Shown here in pieces: positions 35,144 through 43,968 of a stretch of DNA of 64,000 bases. Within the stretch, counting starts at the first letter, position 1, and every line of letters starts with the position of its first letter. The DNA is taken from positions 124,001 to 188,000 of the forward strand of contig CAYRFQ010000003.1 in NCBI GenBank assembly GCA_964423615.1. The letters run 5' to 3'. Made by a program: the position numbers and the translations under genes. The notes below the pieces were generated by a model that made no database searches, was not told the origin of the DNA, and worked only from the letters and a program-made list of their open reading frames with translations. Source of the DNA: CAYRFQ01 sp964423615 (GTDB lineage Bacteria; Planctomycetota; Planctomycetia; Gemmatales; Gemmataceae).

Positions 35144-36259
35144 TCAGTTCTTTCCGTATCGACGCGAAACTTTCTCCAGGAAGCGGCGTTCTTCTTCCGT
35201 CAAAGAATCTTGTCCTTGCTCTTGGATTTTTTGGAGTAGCTCGTCCACCCGAGTTTCTTCGGCCCGAGTGCGTTCTTCCTCGCGTTGGCGTTTACGTTCG
35301 GCGCGGCGGTGCATCCATCGTTGGATGAAGTTGGGTTGTCGTTTCTTGACTTGTTGCAGGTGTTCTTCGTCGCGTTCCAGGCTCGTGTAGCCCTGAGAAA
35401 AGTCATAACCCAGGAACGTGTCTTCGGCACCCGTCTCTAGCAGGACCCACTGATTACGGCACGAGAAGTAGATGAACGCCGCCAACGCGAGCACCAACAC
35501 CTCGTTCATCACGAGGCCGGCAATCCCCACGATAAACATGACGATGAAGCCTACGAAAATGGCCGTCAACATCGACTGCCGATAACCCATCCGAGGCCAC
35601 AAGGTCGCTTGCAGCATTTGTCCACCGTCGAGCGGAAACCCCATGAGCAAAACGTTAATCAAAAGTTGGACGAAGTTGACCAAAAAGAATTGAGCGACCA
35701 ACACCTGCCAGTACGGGAGGATGGGACGATCGAGCAGATGTTCCTCACTCCAAACCTTGGGGAAGTTCTGTCGATAGAGAGACCACTCACCCGACCAATT
35801 CCAAAGTTCGGGAACGAAGAAAGCGTTCGTCGCAAATGGATTGAATGGCGGCACGAATTGAAAAGCCAACAACACCCCGCCGCTGACCAAACACAAAAGC
35901 AAGTTCACTGCTGGCCCACCCGCTGCCGTAATGAAATGGGCACGCGGGTTGTGGGGCAGGTCGCAAAACGCCAAACCACCCAGCGGCCACATCAAAATGT
36001 CTTTGGCATCACCATCGACCGAACGAGCCGCGAAGCAGTGACCAAACTCGTGTAGTAGAACCGAAACAAAGATCAATCCCATCAGGATCAATACGGCGAG
36101 GGCCGAACCGTCGGGCCAGGGCGGAATTGTCTCGGATGTTGATGGAATTGCCGCCCTTAACCACATGGCCAGGACGAAAATAAAGAACAAAAAATGAACC
36201 CGGATGTTGATGCCCCAGATTCGGCCGAGGGGCAACGCCCAGGAGAATGGGTCTCGCAT
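35144..36259 (-). CDS. M50 (site-2-protease-like) membrane zinc metalloprotease
   Basis: 371 residues from an ATG at 36259 with AGGTG upstream; a GTG 9 bases earlier is possible. Hydrophobic segments cover residues 20-270. The zinc site HEFGH is at 70-74 and the third ligand is expected at Asp211 in FPLDGGQML. The loop WPLGGLAFCD resembles SpoIVFB-type proteases that cut membrane-bound substrates. The last 90 residues form a charged helical tail (RRAERKRQREEERTRAEETR). No PDZ domain is present. It probably cleaves a membrane protein inside the bilayer; the substrate is unknown. The Nudix gene is divergent. Confidence 0.88.
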   Translation of the reverse strand: MRDPFSWALPLGRIWGINIRVHFLFFIFVLAMWLRAAIPSTSETIPPWPDGSALAVLILMGLIFVSVLLHEFGHCFAARSVDGDAKDILMWPLGGLAFCDLPHNPRAHFITAAGGPAVNLLLCLVSGGVLLAFQFVPPFNPFATNAFFVPELWNWSGEWSLYRQNFPKVWSEEHLLDRPILPYWQVLVAQFFLVNFVQLLINVLLMGFPLDGGQMLQATLWPRMGYRQSMLTAIFVGFIVMFIVGIAGLVMNEVLVLALAAFIYFSCRNQWVLLETGAEDTFLGYDFSQGYTSLERDEEHLQQVKKRQPNFIQRWMHRRAERKRQREEERTRAEETRVDELLQKIQEQGQDSLTEEERRFLEKVSRRYGKN

Positions 36260-36410
36260 ACGATTCACCTGGTGGAGTGCTTGTCAATTACCACACATTA
36301 TTCTATCATCGCCGGTCCAACGGCACAAATCCGCCGCTTTCCGAAAGAGACAACTATACAGCATATCCCGCTACACCTGGCTACCAAAAAATCTGGAAAC
36401 GAGGTAAGTC

Positions 36411-36968
36411 TTGAGCAATTCCGAAGAACCGTTCGACTTGACGCCCCAGCAAATCAACCACGAAATTCTCTTCCGTGGTCGCTACGTCCAGCTAGCCCGA
36501 ACGACCGCTTCTCGCCCCGATGGGTCGCTCATGCAGCGCGAAGTCGTTCTCCATCCGGGTGCCGTTGCGATCTTGCCGTTTCTCGACGATGGCCGAGTCT
36601 GCCTCGTTCGAAACCAACGATTGGCCGTCGGGAAAACCCTGATAGAAATTCCTGCTGGAACACTCGAGCCCGGTGAAGTTCCAGAGAAGACTGCCATTCG
36701 CGAACTTGCGGAAGAAACCGGCTACCGGGCCGAAGAGTGGCAAAAACTCTCAGTCTTCTACCCATCACCGGGGACCTTGAGTGAAGCAACCCACCTATTT
36801 GTCGCCAAGAAACTCACGGCTGGACCGACCGACATACAACCCGATGAAGATTTAGAATCCGTGATCGTCGAGTGGAGCGAACTCCTGCAGTGGGTACTCG
36901 AAGGAACCATCCAAGATGCCAAAACGATCGTTGCCGTGATGCTATGGAAAGCCCAGAACGGTGACTGA
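36411..36968 (+). CDS. Nudix hydrolase, ADP-ribose pyrophosphatase type
   Basis: 185 residues from TTG at 36411 with GAGG about 9 bases upstream. The Nudix box lies at 83-105: GTLEPGE, then REL, then EETGY. The preceding IEIPAG and the later FYPSPGTLSEATHLFVAKKL match the ADP-ribose or nucleoside-diphosphate-sugar pyrophosphatase subgroup. It hydrolyses a pyrophosphate bond in a nucleotide with a small substituent and is probably cytoplasmic. The gene is divergent from the M50 protease and stands alone. The TTG start is chosen because no ATG lies before the conserved domain. Confidence 0.9.
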   Translation: MSNSEEPFDLTPQQINHEILFRGRYVQLARTTASRPDGSLMQREVVLHPGAVAILPFLDDGRVCLVRNQRLAVGKTLIEIPAGTLEPGEVPEKTAIRELAEETGYRAEEWQKLSVFYPSPGTLSEATHLFVAKKLTAGPTDIQPDEDLESVIVEWSELLQWVLEGTIQDAKTIVAVMLWKAQNGD

Positions 36969-37295
36969 ACTTATTGATCTCTGCGCGGTCAAAGTAGCAG
37001 GCACACTGGGATAGTCGGCTAAACAAGTGTCGTGTTTTCGATTCTCAGCCCCGGAGGGGCGAGAGATCCTAGCCGTGTGTAAACCCACGGAACCCACAGA
37101 ACCACAACAAACTCGCACTTATTGATCCGGCACCCCAACAGCCTGCTCGATGAACTTGTTGTCCGAACAAAACAACAGAACAAACACGTCTTTCCACTTC
37201 CCAGTATATCCTTGCATCTCCGCTCGATTCCGAATAGACTCCGAATCAAACATTCAACTCACCAACACAACATGCGCGAGGTCCTGAAGAGAAAT
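36969..37295. repeat. Intergenic region with a hairpin repeat of the CCCCGAAGGGG family
   Basis: At 37018-37135 lies one copy of the family seen as a tandem array at 41.5 kb (AAACAAGTGTCGTGTTTTCG, then CAGCCCCGGAGGGGCG, then CCTAGCCGTGTG, then CCCACGGAACCC). No gene seen; the frame of the next gene runs through this stretch only because no stop occurs. Confidence 0.7.
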
Positions 37296-39986
37296 ATGCC
37301 CCGCAGCAAAACACTCCTCAAGCTGATTTTCTTGGGGATTGGGATCGTGGGAATGGCTGTGTTGACCCTCCCACAAATTCGATCTCAAACCCAAAACGGA
37401 GAACGACCCAGGAAATCTTCCAAACCCCTCCGAATCGGAGACGGTCTGCAAGTCCTCTACGACTTTCAATCGACCAAGGGATCGACCGTTCACGACCGCT
37501 CGAAAGCGGGAAGGCCCATCGACCTCAAGATTGCCAACACGCGAGGCATCCGACGTTTTCAAGGCGGACTCGAAGTTCGAGCCAACACCACCATACGATC
37601 CGACAAAGCTCCGTCCCGATTGATCGACGCGAGCCGTCGTTCGAGTGAAATCACCATCGAGGCGTGGATTCGTCCGGCGAAGTCGAACCAAAGTGGTCCC
37701 GCTCGCATCGTCACGCTATCGAGCAACACAAGCAACAGGAACTTTACCCTCGGACACGATGGCGACCGCTACGACGTCCGGTTGCGGACCTCACGAACCA
37801 GTGGCAACGGGCTTCCGTCGCTCAGTTCGCCCCGAAGGAGCCTCACGACCAAATTGACCCACGTCGTCTACACGCGAGATCGGAACGGTCGCGCGAAAAT
37901 TTATCTCAACGGGACACAAGCCGCCCAACGACAAGTTGCTGGTTCGATCTCGAACTGGAACAAATCGTACCGACTCTCCCTGGGCAACGAATCGACTGGC
38001 GACCGTCCCTGGCTGGGAACGTTTTATCTGGTGGCGATTTACGACCGCGATCTCTCGCCGAAGGAAGTTACGCAAAACTTCAAGGCCGGAGTGACCGCCC
38101 AAACTGAACTGGTGGAGCACAAACCTCGGCCGCTCACAAAACTCGCCAGGGCCGAACAAAACCGTCACTTCAAGAACCAAATCGCTCCTCTACTCGCGCG
38201 GCATTGCCTCGAATGCCACGGGTGGGACTCGAAACGTGGCGATCTCGATCTGTCACGAAGGTTCGCGGCCTTCAAAGGCGGCAAGAATGGCAAAGCGATC
38301 ATCCCTGGGAACGCTTCCAAAAGCTCCGTGTGGACACTCGTCCAGGCCAACAAGATGCCCCGACGTCGTCCACCTTTGTCCCTCAACGAAAAGAAACTCT
38401 TGCGACGGTGGATCGACGACGGAGCTACATGGTCGGTCGAAACCATCCGCGAGGCGGACTACGCCCACAAGGCCCAAATCGGTGTCAATTTGGTGCGACG
38501 GCTCACCGTCAACGAGTACATCGAGACGGTTCGCAGCTGCGTCGGTGTGGACATCACGAAGGACGCTCGAAAGCTACTCCCTCGCGATCTACGGGCCGAT
38601 GGGTTCACTAACACCTCGTACAACCTGAATGTCGATCTCAAGCACATCGAAGCGTATGCCAAGCTCGCCCAAATCATCGTCGAGCGGATGGACGTCAAGA
38701 AGTTTGTGGCCAAGTACACCAGCCGTCAATCTCTCGCAAAAGACAACATGCAGGGCGCCATCGCGGGCATGGGCAAATGGCTCTTGCGTGGCCCTTTGAA
38801 GAAAGAAGAAGTCGCCGCCTTTCTCCGCGTAGGGAAAGCAGTTGCAAAAGAAGGCGGGACGTTTCACGAAGCGACCGGGTACGTCATAGAAGCGATGCTG
38901 CAATCGCCACGGTTCCTGTACCGCATCGAAAATCAGAAAGCCGCAACAATTCGAGAAATGGCCGCCTACGGACTCGCATCCCGGTTAAGCTACATCCTTT
39001 GGGGAGGGCCCCCCGACGAAGAACTCTTCCGAGCCGCCGGTGCCGGAGAACTTTCCGACCGCAAGAAAATCGAACGACACGTCGATCGGATGCTCCAAGA
39101 CCCAAGAGTGATCTCGCGATCGTGCGAGTTCGTCAGTCAATGGCTAAACCTCGATCGACTCGACAACTTACGACCCAATCCGAAACGGTTTCCGCAATGG
39201 AACTCCGACATCGCCTCCGACATGCGAGCCGAAACTCTCGCTTTCTTCAAAGATGTGGCGTGGAGACAAAAACGTCCTCTGTCCGATTTGTTGAACGCTC
39301 AAGTCACCTACGCCACGCCCCGTTTGGCCAAACTCTACGGTTTGAAGCCCACCGGAAAAGGTCTAGCCCGCTACGACGTCTCGAGGGCATCCTCTCGCGG
39401 CGGACTGTTGACACAAGGGAGCCTATTGACGATCGGCGGAGACGACGCGTCGATGGTCGCCCGTGGGCTCTTTGTCTTACACGACCTACTCGACGACGAA
39501 GTCGGTGACCCACCACCCTGTGTCGACACAACGCCCGTGCCGACCAAGGAAGGACTTTCCCAAAGGAGCGTGTCTCTCGTTCGACTCGCAAACGCAAACT
39601 GTCGGGGTTGTCACGCGAAGTTCGAACCCCTCGCCTTCGGTCTCGAAAAATTCGATGGCATCGGTGCGTATCACGATGTCGACGAACACGGCAACAAACT
39701 GCGAGACGACGGCAAAATCTTGTTTCCTGGGGCCAAGAAAGCCATCCCTTACAAGTCTTCGAAAGAACTCATGGACCTGCTCGCCAAGAGCGAACGAGTG
39801 CGGCACACGATCGAGCGGAAGATCACTCAGTTCGCCTTGGGACGCCCACTCCGCAAAACCGACGAGCCCATCTTGACGAAAATCCATCAAGCCAGCCAAA
39901 AGAGTGGCGGAACTTACAAAAGCGTTATCCGCGCCATTGTCATGAGTGACCTGGTACTCAAAACTCAAACGGAGAAAACCAAATGA
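37296..39986 (+). CDS. LamG-like and multihaem DUF1587/1592/1588/1585 protein
   Basis: 896 residues from an ATG at 37296; an ATG at 37272 is the alternative. One membrane anchor or signal segment (LIFLGIGIVGMAVLTLP) is near the start. A concanavalin/LamG-like domain follows (about 48-270). A planctomycete cytochrome segment has a haem c site CLECHG at about 304-308. Then come DUF1587 (RRLTVNEYIETVRSCVGVD), DUF1595/1592 (ASRLSYILWGGPPDEELF), DUF1588 with a second CxxCH (CRGCHAKFEPLAFGLEKFD, about 768) and DUF1585 (LAKSERVRHTIERKITQFALG). It is probably exported and may move electrons during polymer breakdown. Its stop overlaps the next start (ATGA). Confidence 0.9.
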   Translation: MPRSKTLLKLIFLGIGIVGMAVLTLPQIRSQTQNGERPRKSSKPLRIGDGLQVLYDFQSTKGSTVHDRSKAGRPIDLKIANTRGIRRFQGGLEVRANTTIRSDKAPSRLIDASRRSSEITIEAWIRPAKSNQSGPARIVTLSSNTSNRNFTLGHDGDRYDVRLRTSRTSGNGLPSLSSPRRSLTTKLTHVVYTRDRNGRAKIYLNGTQAAQRQVAGSISNWNKSYRLSLGNESTGDRPWLGTFYLVAIYDRDLSPKEVTQNFKAGVTAQTELVEHKPRPLTKLARAEQNRHFKNQIAPLLARHCLECHGWDSKRGDLDLSRRFAAFKGGKNGKAIIPGNASKSSVWTLVQANKMPRRRPPLSLNEKKLLRRWIDDGATWSVETIREADYAHKAQIGVNLVRRLTVNEYIETVRSCVGVDITKDARKLLPRDLRADGFTNTSYNLNVDLKHIEAYAKLAQIIVERMDVKKFVAKYTSRQSLAKDNMQGAIAGMGKWLLRGPLKKEEVAAFLRVGKAVAKEGGTFHEATGYVIEAMLQSPRFLYRIENQKAATIREMAAYGLASRLSYILWGGPPDEELFRAAGAGELSDRKKIERHVDRMLQDPRVISRSCEFVSQWLNLDRLDNLRPNPKRFPQWNSDIASDMRAETLAFFKDVAWRQKRPLSDLLNAQVTYATPRLAKLYGLKPTGKGLARYDVSRASSRGGLLTQGSLLTIGGDDASMVARGLFVLHDLLDDEVGDPPPCVDTTPVPTKEGLSQRSVSLVRLANANCRGCHAKFEPLAFGLEKFDGIGAYHDVDEHGNKLRDDGKILFPGAKKAIPYKSSKELMDLLAKSERVRHTIERKITQFALGRPLRKTDEPILTKIHQASQKSGGTYKSVIRAIVMSDLVLKTQTEKTK

Positions 39987-41404
39987 CCGGGAAAAGATTG
40001 GACCGTCGAACGATCCTCAAGGGGTTGGGCACCGTCACGATCGGATTGCCACTCCTGGAAGAAATGCTCGTCTCGAACGCATTGGCCAACGAAGCCGCTG
40101 CCATACCCGTCCGAGCATTCAATGTCTTTTTCGGACTCGGGATTCCCGCCCCTCTGCAAACCGAAGGCTTTCGAGGAGTGTTGGAGCCGTTGAGTCCTCT
40201 CCGCGACAAACTCCTCATCATGCGAAACGTCGATCAGATTCGTTGTGACGAACGAGGCATCAACGCCCACTTCGACGGTGCCTCGGGGGCCTTTACCGCC
40301 GAGCCGCCCGACGGAGAGGCTCGCTCCGGTGGACCGTCGATCGATCAAGTCATCCGCCAGGCTCATTATCCCAACGGACTTCCCCGCGGCATGGTCCCGA
40401 CACTCCTCGCCGGAACATTCTTCCGACGCAGTCGACTCAGTCGATACGTCCACAGCTACAAAAACGATGGTACTGCCGCCGCACGGATGCAAGAGACACC
40501 TCGCGAACTCTTCACCCGAATTTTCGGCGAAGCACCCATGGAAGGCAACGAAGGCGACGCGCGACGACTGCGATTGCGACGGAGCGTTCTCGATTCTGTC
40601 GTCAACCAATACCGGACGTACACCGGGCCCAATTCGCCGCTCGGTGCCGCGTCGCGGGCTCGTGTCGCCGACCACCTCGAGCGAATCCGCGAGTTCGAAG
40701 TTCGGGCTTTTCGGTTGCGTGATTCTCGAACTCCCGAGAGACCAGCGGCTTCGCGTCTGCCTCACGGCGGCCGGGCAGACCCAGGCGGCGAAGGAATCGA
40801 CATTACGCTTGCCCAACTGACGACCGAGTGGCGGTTGATGGCCGACCTGTATGCTCTGGCCATTCAGTGCGATCGAGTCCGTTTTGGAGCCCTGACGTTC
40901 TTGGCTGCCGGCGAGCGAATCCGACTCACCGGCGAGTATCGGTACGCGAACCGACGCGTTTACCAGTTCAATGATTCGCGCGAACTACGCGCTGGCGGTT
41001 CGCGAGGGTGCAGCCACGAGTGGTGGCACAAGTTCAACGAACGTCGGCGGAACGAACAACTCCGAGCCCACGCCCATATGAAAATGCGTGAGGTCGCTTA
41101 CTTCCTCCAAAAACTCAATGACCGAGATTCGAGAGAAGCCAACGGAAAGACAATTCTCGAAAACTCCCTGATCTCGATCTCCACCGAGTCCGGTGATGGC
41201 CGACATTCCAACGTACGGCGCGAACTTTCGGGCGTCTTCCACGCCATCACGAGTGCAAACGGAAGATTTCGAACCGGACAAATTCTCGACGTCGGTGCCG
41301 AAGGACTCGACGTTTACAATACGATGCTCGCAGCCATGGGTGTTTCGAGTCGGCTGGGACCAAACCGGCGTGAGATGAATCACATTGATGGAATTCGGAG
41401 ATAG
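39983..41404 (+). CDS. DUF1552 protein, partner of the cytochrome gene
   Basis: 473 residues from an ATG at 39983 that overlaps the previous stop in ATGA, so translation is coupled. The N-terminus has a twin-Arg motif (RRTILKGLG) and a short hydrophobic stretch, consistent with Tat export. The domain shows DUF1552 features: VFFGLGIPAP, LIMRNVD, NAHFDGASGAF, GPSIDQVIRQA and the later HEWWHK-like motif (CSHEWWHKFN). DUF1552 genes nearly always follow DUF1592-type cytochrome genes in planctomycetes, and the pair is probably a secreted two-component module. The biochemical function is unknown. Confidence 0.9.
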   Translation: MTGKRLDRRTILKGLGTVTIGLPLLEEMLVSNALANEAAAIPVRAFNVFFGLGIPAPLQTEGFRGVLEPLSPLRDKLLIMRNVDQIRCDERGINAHFDGASGAFTAEPPDGEARSGGPSIDQVIRQAHYPNGLPRGMVPTLLAGTFFRRSRLSRYVHSYKNDGTAAARMQETPRELFTRIFGEAPMEGNEGDARRLRLRRSVLDSVVNQYRTYTGPNSPLGAASRARVADHLERIREFEVRAFRLRDSRTPERPAASRLPHGGRADPGGEGIDITLAQLTTEWRLMADLYALAIQCDRVRFGALTFLAAGERIRLTGEYRYANRRVYQFNDSRELRAGGSRGCSHEWWHKFNERRRNEQLRAHAHMKMREVAYFLQKLNDRDSREANGKTILENSLISISTESGDGRHSNVRRELSGVFHAITSANGRFRTGQILDVGAEGLDVYNTMLAAMGVSSRLGPNRREMNHIDGIRR

Positions 41405-41532
41405 TGCAGCGGACCGAGCCAAAAACAAGAACACCGTGAGATTTCAGTGTTGTTTCCTCCGGAGCCAACGAACGGTGACTTGGTAACTCGAAACGCAAGG
41501 TAAGTCCGATTCAAAACTCGAACACGCTCAAA

Positions 41533-41740
41533 GCCGTGGGTGGGAACCCACGGAACTCTTTGGTAGTCGGCTCAACAAGCGTCGTGTGTGCGATTTTCAG
41601 CCCCGAAGGGGCGAAAGATCCTAGCCGTGGGTGAAACCCCACGGAACTCTTGGGTAGTCGGCTCAACAAGTGTCGTGTTTTCGATTTTCAGCCCCGAAGG
41701 GGCGATAGCTCCTAGCCGTGGGTGGGAACCCACGGAACTC
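41533..41740. repeat. 91-base tandem hairpin repeat, two full copies and a partial third
   Basis: Copies begin at 41533, 41624 and 41715. Each holds two hairpins: GCCGTGGGTGGGAACCCACG or its variant, and CAGCCCCGAAGGGGCG. Between them are GTAGTCGGCTCAACAAG and TGTCGTGT. Single degenerate relatives lie at 37.0, 12.0 and 61.8 kb. The flanking gap 41405-41532 holds nothing else. Confidence 0.9.
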
Positions 41741-41795
41741 AAAGAACCATAACTCTTATTCATCTGACCGCCCGAGAGGAGAACGCCCCCAACCC

Positions 41796-41858
41796 GAGCG
41801 AAGCGGGAAACGCAGCGAGCGAAGCGGGAAACGCAGCGAGCGAAGCGGGAAACGCAGC
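41796..41858. repeat. 21-base tandem repeat, three copies
   Basis: GAGCGAAGCGGGAAACGCAG plus C repeats exactly three times at 41796, 41817 and 41838. Degenerate relatives, in reverse orientation (TCCGCTTCGCTCGC), lie at 59660-59700 and 61683-61725. Confidence 0.9.
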
Positions 41859-41935
41859 GGAATCGGAAGGATTCCTCCGGAATCCTATCTCGAGAAGGGC
41901 GAATTTGGGTTGACGACCTTGCGGAACTTCGAACC

Positions 41936-41963
41936 GTACCCAACACAACCGTAAACCGCTCTA
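41936..41963 (-). repeat. 28-base dispersed repeat that supplies a stop codon
   Basis: On the minus strand it starts TAGAGCGGTTTACGGTTGTG and is identical over 28 bases to 49881-49908. The first three bases are the stop codon of the transporter gene. About 45 further bases are partly shared between the two sites. Confidence 0.85.
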
Positions 41964-43754
41964 AAGACTCAAGTCGGTGCCGGGAATGGGTGGTGGACCA
42001 GCTTCGAGAGCCAAAAAACATCCGGCCAAAGCCGCATTCATCAAGGTGGCGAGAAATCCGACGAGCATTGCCGGAATCCCTAGTTGGGCCAGGTCCGAAC
42101 GACGTTCAGGAACCAACGCACCGATTCCGCCGATTTGGATTCCCACCGATCCAAAGTTGGCAAATCCCGTGAGGGCGAAATTCGTGATCAGGAACGTTCG
42201 AGTTTCTGCGGGGATGATCGTCTTGTAATTGGTCGTCAGTTGTTGGAACGCAACGAATTCGTTTGCTGCCAATTTTAAACCAAGAAGGTTGGCGACTTCG
42301 GCTTGCTGGTTGGACGGGATTCCGATCAATAACGCCAGGGGTGAAAACAACGTTCCGAAGATCGTTCCGAGCGTTGTCTGCTGGGGTAAAAGCCAGAGAA
42401 CGCGATCCAGTAACACCACATAGACGACACACAACACCACCATTTTAAGGATATTTTTCGCTACCTGCCCTGTGGTTTCTGTTTCACGCCATTCCAAAAG
42501 ACCGCGTCCGATGTATCGTCTCGATAGGAAACTCGCCAGAAAATAAATCGGCACAAATCCGAGGCCCACCAGACAGACCTTCCAGACTAGCGGTGAACCA
42601 GATTGGTCCTGAAATGTAGTGATTAACGATTGCCCTGTTGGGAGTTGTCCCAGTAGGTAGTCCACGAGGGCCAGAAGTGCGAGGAAGGCAATCAACATCG
42701 CAACGACGTTGGCGGCGAGTTTGAGGCCCGCGGAAGCGCCGGTCGTGGCGGCATCCACCACGTTGACGTGTTTTTCTCCGTCTTTGTCGTCCATCCGGAC
42801 GAGTCCTGCTGTTACCGGCGTTTTAGTCTCGGGCAGAATGAGTTTCGAGAGCAACAACCCGCACGGGGCTGCCATCACGCTCGTGGTTAGCAGGGCCACG
42901 CTGTCCGCCCCGAGCCCGACGTACACGGCCATCATCCCGCCGGAGATCGTGGCCATTCCCCCGACCATCATCGTGAACAATTCGGATCGAGTCATTCGAA
43001 GAATGTACGGTTTGATCACCAAAGGTGCCTCGGTCATTCCGAGGAACACGTTTGCAGCGGCGGATAGGGTTTCGGCCCCGCTCGTCCCCATGAGTGTCAT
43101 CATCACTCGTCCAAGCATCCGGACGATGAATTGCAGTATGCCAAAGTAATACAGGATCGTAAACAAGGACGAGAAGAATATGATGGGCGGCACGATCCCG
43201 AGGACGGCCATCTGTCGATCTTCCGCGAGGGAGCCGAACAATATTTTCGTCCCCGCAGAGCTTTGGTCCAACAAGACACGCACGGCTTCCCCGAGTGCCC
43301 GGAAGAGTTCGGTTCCGGGGCCAAAACCGTCTGGTATGCCGAGCCACTCCAGGCCGTAGATTCGCAGTTCGAGAATGAACCACACCAAACTCAGTTGTAG
43401 CAGCAAGCCCATAGCGATCGTTCTCCAACGGACGAGCCGTAGATTTTTGGAGAACAAAACTCCCATGGTCAGTAACGTCATAAAACCCAAGAGCGACTTG
43501 ACGCGAAGGCTCAGGCTATCTTCGGCGAGGTATAAAAAACAGACTTGCGCCACGATGAAGGTCAGAATGGCAAGTCGCCAGAACCAGGGTGTCGGCGGTG
43601 TGTCGCTTTCTCCTGTGTCGCTTTCTCCTGTGTCACTCGGCGGCTCCGGCGTCTTCGGACTTTGGGGTTCGTCGGCTGTGAACTCTGCCGACGTAGTCGG
43701 TGCTGCAGGAGTACGATCAGGTTGGTTTTCGGAGTTTGGCTCGCCCGAACTCAT
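41961..43754 (-). CDS. Concentrative nucleoside transporter (CNT/NupC family)
   Basis: 597 residues from an ATG at 43754. The first 55 residues are a soluble Pro/Glu/Ser-rich extension with a 15-base tandem duplication (SDTGESDTGESDT). The membrane part matches CNT carriers: a regulatory N-terminal set of helices, FFSSLFTILYYFGILQ, the conserved GMTEAPLVIKPYI, then GGMATISGGMMAVYV, and in the second half GLKLAANEFVAFQQL and NFALTGFANFGSVGIQIGG. These carriers take up nucleosides with sodium or protons. The length exceeds bacterial NupC (about 400) because of the extension and an internal loop. Its stop codon lies in a dispersed repeat. Confidence 0.93.
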   Translation of the reverse strand: MSSGEPNSENQPDRTPAAPTTSAEFTADEPQSPKTPEPPSDTGESDTGESDTPPTPWFWRLAILTFIVAQVCFLYLAEDSLSLRVKSLLGFMTLLTMGVLFSKNLRLVRWRTIAMGLLLQLSLVWFILELRIYGLEWLGIPDGFGPGTELFRALGEAVRVLLDQSSAGTKILFGSLAEDRQMAVLGIVPPIIFFSSLFTILYYFGILQFIVRMLGRVMMTLMGTSGAETLSAAANVFLGMTEAPLVIKPYILRMTRSELFTMMVGGMATISGGMMAVYVGLGADSVALLTTSVMAAPCGLLLSKLILPETKTPVTAGLVRMDDKDGEKHVNVVDAATTGASAGLKLAANVVAMLIAFLALLALVDYLLGQLPTGQSLITTFQDQSGSPLVWKVCLVGLGFVPIYFLASFLSRRYIGRGLLEWRETETTGQVAKNILKMVVLCVVYVVLLDRVLWLLPQQTTLGTIFGTLFSPLALLIGIPSNQQAEVANLLGLKLAANEFVAFQQLTTNYKTIIPAETRTFLITNFALTGFANFGSVGIQIGGIGALVPERRSDLAQLGIPAMLVGFLATLMNAALAGCFLALEAGPPPIPGTDLSL

Positions 43755-43968
43755 GGTTGGATTCTCTGATTTCTCGAATGGACCGTGGCGTGTTGGTCAC
43801 GCTTTGCCGCAATTTTTCTACAATCTAATTATCCCGTCTTGGATATGCTACACTACCCGTTGAAGTTCGAGCGAATGGAAAACTCAAGGAAAGGACTCGC
43901 TTGAGTCATCGCATTTTGAGAAAACGGGTGCTTCGGGTCAAAGCAGGCAACGTGCAGGAGCTTTACGT

